From CAYURP01 sp964447175 (lineage in GTDB: Bacteria > Zixibacteria > MSB-5A5 > SM23-73-2), in assembly GCA_964447175.1 (NCBI GenBank), contig CAYURP010000008.1, forward strand, positions 1 through 64,000: 64,000 nucleotides of DNA, written 5' to 3'. Made by a program: the position numbers and the translations under genes. Positions within the stretch are counted from its first letter, which is position 1; each line of letters begins with the position of its first letter. Shown one piece after another: positions 10,751 through 18,806 of the stretch. The notes beneath the pieces are model-generated. The model did not search any database, was not told the DNA's origin, and saw only the letters and a list, made by a program, of their open reading frames with translations.

Positions 10751-10780
10751 AAAAACCGTTTGATTAAACAAACCCAAACA

Positions 10781-10814
10781 AAAAAGCCGAGGCATTTGCC
10801 TCGGCTTTTTTTTT
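10781..10814. terminator. Bidirectional intrinsic terminator
   Basis: Stem GCCGAGGC (10786-10793) with GCCTCGGC (10798-10805), loop ATTT, an A-run before and a T-run after. It separates the convergent esterase (+) and groEL (-) and can serve both. Confidence 0.92.
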
Positions 10815-10823
10815 CAGCTGAAA

Positions 10824-12452
10824 TTAATACATATCTCCGCCGTATCCTCCTCCTGGAGGCATGGGTGGTTGCTTTTTCTCCTCCGGTTTTTCAGTGACCA
10901 GAGCTTCGGTAGTGATCAAAAGAGAAGCAATTGAAGCTGCATTCTCCAGAGCAATACGGGTAACTTTGGTGGGATCAATCACGCCAGCCTTCATCATATC
11001 CTCGTATACCTCAGTATCAGCATTAAAGCCGAAGGCACCATTGCCTTCTTTGACCTTATTCACCACAATTGAACCCTCCACCCCGGCATTCTCAGCTATC
11101 AATCTTATGGGTTCCTCCAGAGCTTTTCTGACGATCATGGCTCCGATGGCCTCGTCTCCATCCAGTTTAAGTTTTTCAAGGGCCGGAATAGCCCTTAAGA
11201 ACGCTACTCCACCACCAGGGATAATTCCCTCTTCCACAGCAGCTCTGGTGGCGTGCAGGGCATCCTCCACTCTGGCTTTTCTCTCCTTCATTTCGGTTTC
11301 TGTAGCAGCGCCCACATTTATAACAGCCACTCCGCCGGCCAGTTTGGCCAGTCGTTCCTGGAGTTTTTCCTTGTCATAGTCTGAGGTGCTTTCGTCAATC
11401 TCCCTTTTTATCTGATTCACCCTGCCTTTGATATCCTCGGTTTTTCCAGCACCTTCAACAATGGTGGTGTTCTCCTTGTCCACAGTTACTCTTTTAGCCT
11501 TGCCCAGATCGCCGATTACCGTGTTTTCCAATCTGAAACCCAGCTCCTCGGAGATAACCTTGCCACTGGTAAGGACTGCAATGTCCTCAAGCATAGCTTT
11601 TCTTCTATCTCCGAATCCTGGTGCCTTCACCGCACAAACCTTCAGGGTACCGCGCAACTTGTTGACCACCAGAGTGGCCAGGGCCTCACCCTCTACATCC
11701 TCTGAGATGATCAAAAGGGGTCTTCCGACTTGAGCAATCTTTTCCAGAAGGGGCAGAAGATCTTTCATCACAGCGATTTTCTTATCATGGATCAATATCA
11801 GAGGTTCCTCCAAAATACACTCCATACTGTCGGGATTGGTGATGAAGTATGGGGAAAGGTATCCCCGATCGAATTGCATACCTTCCACCACCTCCAGAGT
11901 GGTGTCAGTGGTTTTAGCCTCCTCCACGGTAATCACGCCATCTTTTCCCACCTTCTCCATGGCATCGGCAATCAGGTCTCCAATGGTTTTATCATTGTTT
12001 GCAGAGATGGTGCCAACCTGAGCAATCTCCATTTTGCCTGGAAGGGGTTTAGACTGCTTCTTTATCTCCTCTATCACCACCTGGGTGGCTTTCTCAATCC
12101 CTCTTTTCAGTGCCATGGGATTCGACCCGGCGGTCACATTTTTCAATCCCTCTCTGCAGATGGCTTGAGCTAAGACGGTGGCGGTAGTGGTTCCATCTCC
12201 TGCCACATCTGAGGTTTTGGATGCCACCTCTTTGACCATCTGGGCACCCATGTTCTCGAAGGGATCCTCCAGATCAATCTCCTTGGCTACAGTTACTCCG
12301 TCCTTGGTGACAGTTGGTGATCCCCATTTCTTGTCGAGAACTACATTCCGTCCCTTAGGTCCCAGAGTCACCTTAACTGCATTGGCAAGCTTGTCCACCC
12401 CCCTCTTTAACCTTTCTCTAGCACTTGCCTCATATTCTATCAGCTTTGGCAT
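10824..12452 (-). CDS. groEL: Chaperonin GroEL (60 kDa)
   Basis: A 542-residue chaperonin subunit that forms double heptameric rings with GroES and folds client proteins. Seen are VTLGPKGRNVVL near residue 30, the ATPase motif AGDGTTTATVLAQ near 86 with the catalytic aspartate, and the AAVEEGIIPGGG motif near 405. The C-terminal tail is short, GGGYGGDMY, rather than the usual GGM repeats. It lies 32 bases downstream of groES and shares its CIRCE-controlled promoter. Confidence 0.98.
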   Translation of the reverse strand: MPKLIEYEASARERLKRGVDKLANAVKVTLGPKGRNVVLDKKWGSPTVTKDGVTVAKEIDLEDPFENMGAQMVKEVASKTSDVAGDGTTTATVLAQAICREGLKNVTAGSNPMALKRGIEKATQVVIEEIKKQSKPLPGKMEIAQVGTISANNDKTIGDLIADAMEKVGKDGVITVEEAKTTDTTLEVVEGMQFDRGYLSPYFITNPDSMECILEEPLILIHDKKIAVMKDLLPLLEKIAQVGRPLLIISEDVEGEALATLVVNKLRGTLKVCAVKAPGFGDRRKAMLEDIAVLTSGKVISEELGFRLENTVIGDLGKAKRVTVDKENTTIVEGAGKTEDIKGRVNQIKREIDESTSDYDKEKLQERLAKLAGGVAVINVGAATETEMKERKARVEDALHATRAAVEEGIIPGGGVAFLRAIPALEKLKLDGDEAIGAMIVRKALEEPIRLIAENAGVEGSIVVNKVKEGNGAFGFNADTEVYEDMMKAGVIDPTKVTRIALENAASIASLLITTEALVTEKPEEKKQPPMPPGGGYGGDMY

Positions 12453-12484
12453 ATTTTCTAACCTCCTTCATTGATAATATTGGA

Positions 12485-12772
12485 TTACCCAACTATGGCT
12501 AAAATGTCAGACTCCCTGAGGATCAGGTATTCCACCCCTTCAACAGTTACCTCAGTACCTGAATACTTACCGTAGAGCACCTTGTCCCCTTTTTTCACCT
12601 CCATAGCGATCTTCTTACCATCATCTGTTACCCGACCCGGTCCAATCTCAATCACCTCTCCTTGTTGGGGCTTCTCCTTTGCTGTATCAGGGATGATAAT
12701 CCCACCCTTTTTCTCCTCATGAGTCTCCAGGGGCTTTATTAAGACTCTATCAGCCAACGGCTTAACCTTCAT
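12485..12772 (-). CDS. groES: Co-chaperonin GroES (10 kDa)
   Basis: A 95-residue lid protein of the chaperonin. It begins MKVKPLADRVLIKP and has the mobile loop (EKKGGIIIPDTA) near residues 20-32 that binds GroEL. It is the first gene of the groES-groEL operon and follows a CIRCE operator 85 bases upstream. GGAGGAAGAG precedes the ATG at 12772. Confidence 0.98.
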   Translation of the reverse strand: MKVKPLADRVLIKPLETHEEKKGGIIIPDTAKEKPQQGEVIEIGPGRVTDDGKKIAMEVKKGDKVLYGKYSGTEVTVEGVEYLILRESDILAIVG

Positions 12773-12857
12773 CTCTTCCTCCTTTCATCTTATTTAATCT
12801 TCCTTTTATATCTGTTTTTTATTAATACTTTGTAACAGAATAAATTAATTAAATTCC

Positions 12858-12884
12858 TTAGCACTCTTCTTATGAGAGTGCTAA
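12858..12884 (-). promoter_or_regulatory. CIRCE operator (HrcA binding site) of groESL
   Basis: A perfect CIRCE inverted repeat, TTAGCACTC-N9-GAGTGCTAA, in the leader of groES. It implies heat-inducible repression by HrcA; hrcA is not in this window. A lone half-site (GCACTC) lies at about 12916-12921. Confidence 0.95.
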
Positions 12885-12940
12885 TTCTAAATCAAAAAAA
12901 TAAACCCAAAAACCAGCACTCTGACAAAATTCAATTTTTC

Positions 12941-12968
12941 AATATATAAACTATTAATAAAAAGTCAA
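12941..12968 (-). promoter_or_regulatory. Candidate groESL promoter
   Basis: Reading leftward: TTGACT (12968-12963), 16 bases, TATATT (12946-12941). This places CIRCE about 50 bases inside the transcript, within the long untranslated leader. Confidence 0.55.
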
Positions 12969-12996
12969 GAAAAATTCACATAGAGTTTAAATATTT

Positions 12997-13773
12997 TTAA
13001 AGCTTCTTATTTTTACGAGATTTTACTCTTTTGTAAATAATATTCAAGCCTTTAAGCGTTAAACCTGGATCAATTTTTTCTATTGTTTCTGACTCAGGTG
13101 CAACCAGAGAAGCTAATCCACCGGTGGCAATCACCTTAACTTTACCAGTAATTTTTTTCTTAATACGTTTGACTATCGCATCTATTTGACCTAATGTGCC
13201 ATAGAAAATCCCCGATCTTAAGCTCTCCTCTGTGCTTTTGCCAATAATATCTTTAGGCTTTTTCAGTTCGATTTTTGAAAGTTGAGCTGCTTTCTGCACC
13301 AGGTTGCTAATTGAAACTTCCAATCCCGGAGCGATGGCTCCACCCAAATACTCACCTTTTTTCGAAATTACATCAAAGGTGGTAGCAGTTCCCAGATCCA
13401 CAACTATGGCCGGTCCTCCATATATCCGGTAAGCAGCCACTGCATTTGCCAGACGGTCAGCACCTACCTGAGAAGGATCATCATAAAGAACTTTAATTCC
13501 CAAAGGGAGCTGGGTATTTACAACTACTGGTTCAATCCGAAGATATTTCTGGCTCATTCCTTGGTATACAGAAGTCAAGCAGGGAACTACCGAGCAGATG
13601 ATAACTCCTTTAATCTTTTTTCTTTTTCCCAACAGAAGTTGATTGATTAAAAGCCCACAATCATCCACTGTTAGTGAATTTCTGGTGCTTATTCGGAAGA
13701 AATACTTGAGTTTATCTTTATCAAAAACTCCTAAAACAGTATTGGTATTCCCGATGTCTATTGCTAAAAGCAT
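12997..13773 (-). CDS. coaX: Type III pantothenate kinase
   Basis: A 258-residue CoaX, which phosphorylates pantothenate in the first step of coenzyme A synthesis. Motifs of the ASKHA fold are visible: DIGNTNTVLG at residues 5-14, GADRLANAVAAY near 103 and DLGTATTFDVIS near 127. It is the last gene of a nadC-birA-coaX group, 139 bases after birA. The ATG at 13773 opens directly into the phosphate-binding motif, so the start is secure. Confidence 0.95.
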   Translation of the reverse strand: MLLAIDIGNTNTVLGVFDKDKLKYFFRISTRNSLTVDDCGLLINQLLLGKRKKIKGVIICSVVPCLTSVYQGMSQKYLRIEPVVVNTQLPLGIKVLYDDPSQVGADRLANAVAAYRIYGGPAIVVDLGTATTFDVISKKGEYLGGAIAPGLEVSISNLVQKAAQLSKIELKKPKDIIGKSTEESLRSGIFYGTLGQIDAIVKRIKKKITGKVKVIATGGLASLVAPESETIEKIDPGLTLKGLNIIYKRVKSRKNKKL

Positions 13774-13912
13774 GATAATTATATTGTAATTTTGCGATTT
13801 CTCAGTCTATTTTAACTATAGGAGTTACGAAAGTAACTCATTTATTCTTTAGCAGAATTTATTGTGTTTTCGTGCATCATTTAAAACCAATTTTGAACCT
13901 GAAGTAAAAAAA

Positions 13913-14899
13913 TCAAATTAAAGTAACCTCACCAGCAGAAATAGCTGTCTCTTTGCCTCTGGTTATAATGACCAGTGAGCCGTTCTGGTCTATATCCTTT
14001 GCTATTCCTTTTAAAATCTTTTTTCCCAATCTGGCTTTAACCTTATTTCCCAGAAGGGAGGAAAGGATTCTAATCTCAGGCATCAACCTGGTTAATCCGT
14101 TTTTTTTGAACTCCAGATAGATTTTTTCGAATTTCTTCAAAAAGAGTTTTAAAAGTTCTAATCTGGAAATCTCTTTACCCCATTCCATTTTCAAGGAGGT
14201 AGCTTTTTTGATTAAGCTTTTAGGAAAATCCTCCTTGTTCTGGTTAACGTTAATCCCCACTCCCAATATTACAAAATCTATTTTATCCAATTCTGCGGAG
14301 AGCTCCAAAAGGATTCCGGCCATTTTTTTTCCGTTAACCATACAATCGTTGGGCCACTTAATTTTCGCTTTTAGGTCGGTGATCTCATTTACGGTTAAGG
14401 CTAAAGCTAACCCGGCACAGATGGAAATCCCCGGAGCTTTCGAGGGAGGCATCTCAGGTCTCAGAACCAGACTCATCCACAATCCCACATCCGGAGGTGA
14501 AAACCAGTCTCTTCCCAACCTGCCCCGGCCTCTGGTCTGGTGTTCGGAGACTATAAGTGTCCCTTCAGGGACTTGATTTTGTGCCAGCCTGAAAGCAAGT
14601 TCATTAGTAGATTTAAGGACTTTATAGGAGTGAATCTCCTTTCCCAATATACTGGTTCCCAGATTTTCCTTTATCTCGTGGGGTAAAAGAAGGTCAGGCA
14701 GGTTTTTCAGGCGATAGCCCATCCTTTTTTTATCCTCGATATCATATCCCCAAAGCCTTAACTCATCCACAACCTGGTGAATCGCATAAGGAGAAAGGTC
14801 AAAATATGTGGAAAGTTCCCTGGTAGAATAAAATCTTCCCCTGTCTTTTTTTAAGATTTTTAGGAGCTCCTGGGCTGCCTGGGGTAACGTCTTTCTCAT
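13913..14899 (-). CDS. birA: Biotin--[acetyl-CoA carboxylase] ligase with N-terminal HTH (BirA)
   Basis: A 328-residue bifunctional BirA. Residues 1-65 form a winged helix-turn-helix. The catalytic core has SEHQTRGRGRLGRDWFSPP near 118, which holds the biotin-AMP-forming glycine-rich loop, KWPNDCMV near 180 and LGVGINVN near 213. A C-terminal SH3-like domain follows. It attaches biotin to carboxyl carrier proteins and may also repress biotin genes. Its start overlaps the stop of nadC by four bases, so translation is likely coupled. Confidence 0.94.
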   Translation of the reverse strand: MRKTLPQAAQELLKILKKDRGRFYSTRELSTYFDLSPYAIHQVVDELRLWGYDIEDKKRMGYRLKNLPDLLLPHEIKENLGTSILGKEIHSYKVLKSTNELAFRLAQNQVPEGTLIVSEHQTRGRGRLGRDWFSPPDVGLWMSLVLRPEMPPSKAPGISICAGLALALTVNEITDLKAKIKWPNDCMVNGKKMAGILLELSAELDKIDFVILGVGINVNQNKEDFPKSLIKKATSLKMEWGKEISRLELLKLFLKKFEKIYLEFKKNGLTRLMPEIRILSSLLGNKVKARLGKKILKGIAKDIDQNGSLVIITRGKETAISAGEVTLI

Positions 14900-15759
14900 T
14901 TCAAAGCCACAACCTTCAAGCTGAAATCTAAGGCTTTAGCTGAGTGAGTCAATGCCCCCACTGAAATGAAATCTATCCCTGTTTTAGCGATTTGTCTTAC
15001 ATTGCTAAAGTCAATGTTTCCGGAAACCTCTATTTTTATCTTCTTATCAATTGATCTTATAATCTTTACTGCTTTTTTAATCTGGGGTAAGGACATATTA
15101 TCCAGCATAATCATATCCACACCCATCTGAGCAGCTTTTTCAACCTCTTTTAAGGTTCTGGTTTCCACCTCTATTTCAGACTTTCTATTTACCAACATCT
15201 TTTCGGAAATGGACTTAGCTCTTTTGATGGCTTCTGCGACACCACCTGCAGCCTTTATGTGATTTTCTTTTATCAGAATCATATCATAAAGCCCCATACG
15301 GTGATTCTGGCCCCCACCCAATCTCACTGCATATTTCTGAAGAGCTCTTAAGCCCGGAATGGTCTTTCTGGTATCAAGAATCCTAACAGACGTTCCCTTA
15401 ACTTTATTCACAAAAGTCGAGGTAAAAGTAGCCACACCCGAAAGCTGCTGCAGAAAATTAAGAGCAGTCCTTTCAGCCTTCAAGATGCTTCTGATATTCC
15501 CGTCAATTGTAGCAATTTTATCCTGAGGTTTTATCCTATCCCCATCTCTTTTAAAGGGAATGAATTTTAAGTTATGATCAGCTTTATTGAAAATCCTCCG
15601 GGCAATTTTTATACCCGCTAAAATCCCCTTCTCCTTTGCCTGGATCATGGCAGTTCCTTTTAGATTACGACCCACCACACACTGGGAGGTAATATCACCT
15701 GAACCTGTATCTTCACCTAAAGCTCGATCGATCAACTTTTCAATCTCTTTTCCGTTCAT
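14896..15759 (-). CDS. nadC: Nicotinate-nucleotide pyrophosphorylase (quinolinate phosphoribosyltransferase)
   Basis: At 287 residues it is standard for NadC, which converts quinolinate and PRPP to nicotinate mononucleotide in NAD synthesis. It contains GDITSQCV near residue 21, DTRKTIPGLRALQKYAV near 130, GGGQNHRMGLYDMILIKENH near 147 and VSVGALTHS near the C-terminus. It is the first gene of the nadC-birA-coaX group and is divergent from the histidine kinase gene. Confidence 0.95.
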   Translation of the reverse strand: MNGKEIEKLIDRALGEDTGSGDITSQCVVGRNLKGTAMIQAKEKGILAGIKIARRIFNKADHNLKFIPFKRDGDRIKPQDKIATIDGNIRSILKAERTALNFLQQLSGVATFTSTFVNKVKGTSVRILDTRKTIPGLRALQKYAVRLGGGQNHRMGLYDMILIKENHIKAAGGVAEAIKRAKSISEKMLVNRKSEIEVETRTLKEVEKAAQMGVDMIMLDNMSLPQIKKAVKIIRSIDKKIKIEVSGNIDFSNVRQIAKTGIDFISVGALTHSAKALDFSLKVVALK

Positions 15760-15808
15760 TATCAGTATTAAATTAATAGAAATCCTTCATCCGGTCAACA
15801 TAAAAAGC

Positions 15809-15837
15809 TTGACACGGTAAATGTTTGATTTTATTAT
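15809..15837 (+). promoter_or_regulatory. Sigma70-type promoter of the histidine kinase operon
   Basis: TTGACA (15809-15814), 17-base spacer, TATTAT (15832-15837). A start near 15844 gives a leader of about 30 bases before the ATG at 15876. Confidence 0.65.
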
Positions 15838-15875
15838 TCCTAAAGGTGTGAATAGAAATTGAAAGGGGTTTGCTT

Positions 15876-17516
15876 ATGTTACCCCCCGATAAACATGAAA
15901 CCCATAATCAGCAGGAATCCTGTCGCCTGGACTGCTGGTTAGAGCGTCTCTCTGATGCCGAAAGCACAAGACTTATTCTGCCAAATAAGGCTGAGATATT
16001 AAAATGCATGAAGTGCAGTTTCTTCAATGAGGTCATCAACAGAGCCAAAGGCAGGAGATTCGCTGACCAGAAGACAGATTCCATTATGAAATTACTACTG
16101 GATCAGGCGATATCATATACCTCAGAGCTTGAAAAAAAAAGCCATGATCTAAGAAAAAGGGTAGAGGTTCTCACCATATTAAACAAGGTATCAGATGCTT
16201 TGCTTAAATCCAATGATTTAGAGAAATCTTTAAAGGTCATTTTGACCGGCGCGACTGCTGGGGAGGCTTTTGGTTTTAATCGAGCCTTTGTCTTTTTAGT
16301 TAATGAGAAAAAAAACATCCTGAAAGGTAGGTTGGCATTAGGCCCGGAAAATGAAGGGGAGGCATCGAAAATCTGGTCATATCTTAAAGATAGGGGCATA
16401 ACCTTCGATCAAATGATCCAGGAAATTCTTTATGGAGATGAAAAGCCATCTAACAATCTGACTCGAAAAATCGAGAGTATCTCTATTCCCTTAAATCCCG
16501 ATTCATCCGTTTTGGCTCAATCGATTATTGAAAAGAAGTCCTTTAATCTCAAGAGCCTGGGCGGTCAAAATACCCTGTATCTGGTAAAAGACATTCAACT
16601 GGGAAATATACTTGATCCTTCGGGATTTGCAGTTGTACCTATATTTTTGGAAATCAAAACAATAGGTGTATTGGTAGCAGATAATCTGATTACCCACCAG
16701 CCCATTCTGGAGGAAGACGTATCCGCTTTGGAGACACTGGCCAATCAAGCCGCCTCTCATATCGAGAACATAGCGTTGCAAAGAGAACTGAGCTTAAATC
16801 TTCAGGAACTTGAACGGGTGAACAAGCTCTTGAGAGACAATCAGGAATACCTTCTAAAACACGATAGATTTGCTGATATTGGGAAACTGGCCACCACCGC
16901 GGCCCACGAAATCAAAACCCCTCTTATCGCCATCGGAGGTTATGCCCGTCGAGCACTAAAATATTCTTCTCAGGCCAACCAGAAAGATCTGGAAGTAATA
17001 GTAAAAGAGGTGGAAAGGCTGGAAAACATTACCTCCCAGATTCTGGATTATTCCAGAAAGCCAAAGCTTATTCTAAAGGAGCATAACATAAATGAATTGA
17101 TAAGGGAGGCTCTTTTGGTTTTAAAAGATAAAATAAGACACCAGAATATTCAGGTTAAAACTAATTTATGTCAGGATTTGGAAAAAACAAAAGTGGATGC
17201 TCAAAGGTTAAAGCAAGTCCTTTTCAACCTCATAGAGAATGGGGTGGAGGCGATGTCTGACGGGGGCGTGTTAAAAATTGAAACCAAAAAGCAAGAAAAA
17301 TACGTAATCTTAGAGATAGAGGACACTGGATCTGGAATACCCGAGGATATAAAAAAGGATATTTTTGTGCCATTTTTTTCCACTAAACCGAACGGCTCAG
17401 GGATGGGTCTGGCAGTTTCCAAAAAAATAATCCAGGATCACAATGGCCACATTACAGTAGAAAGCAACCTGGGAAAGGGCACAAAATTTAACATATATTT
17501 GCCCTCTGACAACTAA
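15876..17516 (+). CDS. GAF-domain sensor histidine kinase
   Basis: A cytoplasmic kinase of 546 residues with no membrane segment. The N-terminus has four cysteines in two CxxC-like pairs (CRLDC near 17 and CMKC near 48) that could bind a metal or Fe-S cluster. A coiled segment, a GAF-type sensory region (about 100-305) and a HisKA domain follow, with the H-box AAHEIKTPL near residue 345. The ATPase has N-box NLIENGVEAM, G1 DTGSGIP and G2 GSGMGLAVSKKI. I chose ATG 15876 because AAAGGGG lies eight bases upstream; a TTG at 15870 is too close. The receiver gene follows after 14 bases and is the likely partner. Confidence 0.88.
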   Translation: MLPPDKHETHNQQESCRLDCWLERLSDAESTRLILPNKAEILKCMKCSFFNEVINRAKGRRFADQKTDSIMKLLLDQAISYTSELEKKSHDLRKRVEVLTILNKVSDALLKSNDLEKSLKVILTGATAGEAFGFNRAFVFLVNEKKNILKGRLALGPENEGEASKIWSYLKDRGITFDQMIQEILYGDEKPSNNLTRKIESISIPLNPDSSVLAQSIIEKKSFNLKSLGGQNTLYLVKDIQLGNILDPSGFAVVPIFLEIKTIGVLVADNLITHQPILEEDVSALETLANQAASHIENIALQRELSLNLQELERVNKLLRDNQEYLLKHDRFADIGKLATTAAHEIKTPLIAIGGYARRALKYSSQANQKDLEVIVKEVERLENITSQILDYSRKPKLILKEHNINELIREALLVLKDKIRHQNIQVKTNLCQDLEKTKVDAQRLKQVLFNLIENGVEAMSDGGVLKIETKKQEKYVILEIEDTGSGIPEDIKKDIFVPFFSTKPNGSGMGLAVSKKIIQDHNGHITVESNLGKGTKFNIYLPSDN

Positions 17517-17530
17517 AAAAAGAGAGAGCT

Positions 17531-17881
17531 ATGTATCAGGTTTTAGTGGTAGAGGATGATCCCAATTTACTTCAGCTCTATAAAGCTGAGTTAGAGGATG
17601 AGGGTTACAAAATCTTGGTAGCTGATGACGGGGAGAAAGCTATTAATATAACTAAATCGGAAAATCCGGATCTTGTGATACTGGACCTCAAGATAGCTAA
17701 AATTGAGGGGCTGGAGGTTTTAAGAAAGCTAAAGGAGCATCGAAGATCATTGCCCGTAATACTGAATTCCGCTTACTCCACCTTCAAATCCAATTTCATC
17801 TCCTGGATGGCGGACGCCTACATTGTCAAATCCTCCAGATTAGATGAGTTAAAACAAAAGATCAAAGAGCTACTCCCTTAA
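17531..17881 (+). CDS. Single-domain response regulator (receiver)
   Basis: A 116-residue CheY-like receiver without an output domain. The acidic pocket is E8, D9 and D10; the phosphoacceptor is Asp52 in LVILDLKI. The switch serine/threonine region is ILNSAY near 78-82 and the conserved lysine is K100 (YIVKSS). It is cotranscribed with the upstream histidine kinase and probably receives its phosphate, passing the signal by protein contact. It was possibly derived from a larger NtrC-like regulator. Confidence 0.88.
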   Translation: MYQVLVVEDDPNLLQLYKAELEDEGYKILVADDGEKAINITKSENPDLVILDLKIAKIEGLEVLRKLKEHRRSLPVILNSAYSTFKSNFISWMADAYIVKSSRLDELKQKIKELLP

Positions 17882-18793
17882 ACTCATCTTAATCTGCATA
17901 TTCCCAAACCCACCCCTGACAAACTGCGAAGTCAATTCAGTTATTTTTAAGCCAGACAGTCACTTGCTCCCAGGACAGGAACCGGATATAATTGGAGTGC
18001 GAACCTTCAGGTTCGCTGTTTTATTTATCTAAGTGAAGCTGAAACTTCACACTCCAATGAGTGGGTCCAGAACCTAACTTTAGTTAGGTTCTGGCATCCC
18101 TAACCACTAATAATCAATCCCATAAAACTAATCGGGCTGACGCAGAGGTTGGCTTCTGCATTCACAATTCCTCAAAAAATGTAGGGGCAATGCTCTGTCA
18201 TCGCCCTCAATGATTCCAACCATAGGCTCACCTTACCCTCAAGGTTGATTTCACAATGTAGCGGAAAGATTCAGCTTTCCATTCTTTTTTCACCAATCCC
18301 TCTCGCCAATGGAGCTCGTAGCCGGAGGCTCTCCCGCTTCTGCCGGGATCTGCCTATGGCATGACCAACCCCGGCAAAAACTTGGCTGGGCAAGGGTGCC
18401 CAGCCTACGGACTTTCCATTCTTTTTCCCCCCAATCCCTTCTGCCAGTGGAGGTCTAAAGACCTCCTCTACATTTTCCCGTCTTTTTTTTCAGCAACACA
18501 GGTTGCCTGCTCGTTCCGGGGAACAACCTGTAATACCAAATGTAAAAAACCAGAATCTACTTATGCCAGGTTCTGGTATGAAAACGGTGGCGGAAATCCA
18601 ATTCCGCCACCAACTTAGCAAATGTTACCAAAACAAGCCCTATGAATTGGGCAACAACAAAAGATATTACATATTTTCGATTAAATGTGGTGGACAGGTC
18701 CCCTGACCTGTCCACAAGAGTTGCTTGCCAGGTCGGGGGACCTGGCAAGCACGAAAAAAATACACCCAATAAATTGGGCAACTACAAGAGATA
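17882..18793. repeat. Intergenic array of diverse hairpin modules
   Basis: About 900 bases without a gene. Short palindromic modules follow each other: GCGAACC..GGTTCGC (about 17998-18020), GTGAAG..CTTCAC, AGAACCTAA..TTAGGTTCT (18070-18092), diverged halves of the 74-bp three-stem element (18257-18282 and about 18440-18475), GCTGGGCA..TGCCCAGC (18383-18403), GGTGGCGGAA..TTCCGCCACC (18586-18611), and the pair at 18687-18753. Stems differ between modules but pair well. Confidence 0.7.
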
Positions 18794-18806
18794 TTACATA
18801 TTTTCT
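18645..18806. repeat. 35-bp direct repeat flanking two hairpins at the icd 3' end
   Basis: A sequence starting AATTGGGCAAC and ending ACATATTTTC occurs at 18645-18680 and, with a few changes, at 18772-18806, where it overlaps the last codons and stop of icd. Between them lie hairpins GTGGACAGGTC..GACCTGTCCAC and GCCAGGT..ACCTGGC. The layout resembles an insertion that duplicated its target. Confidence 0.6.

Noticed and set aside
10861..12474. Several plus-strand frames opposite groEL
   Set aside because: They are antisense shadows of a highly conserved gene with no initiation signals.
15770..15798. Promoter for nadC (TTGACC, 17 bases, TAATTT on the minus strand)
   Set aside because: It would place the transcript start about four bases before the ATG, so I left it out as uncertain.
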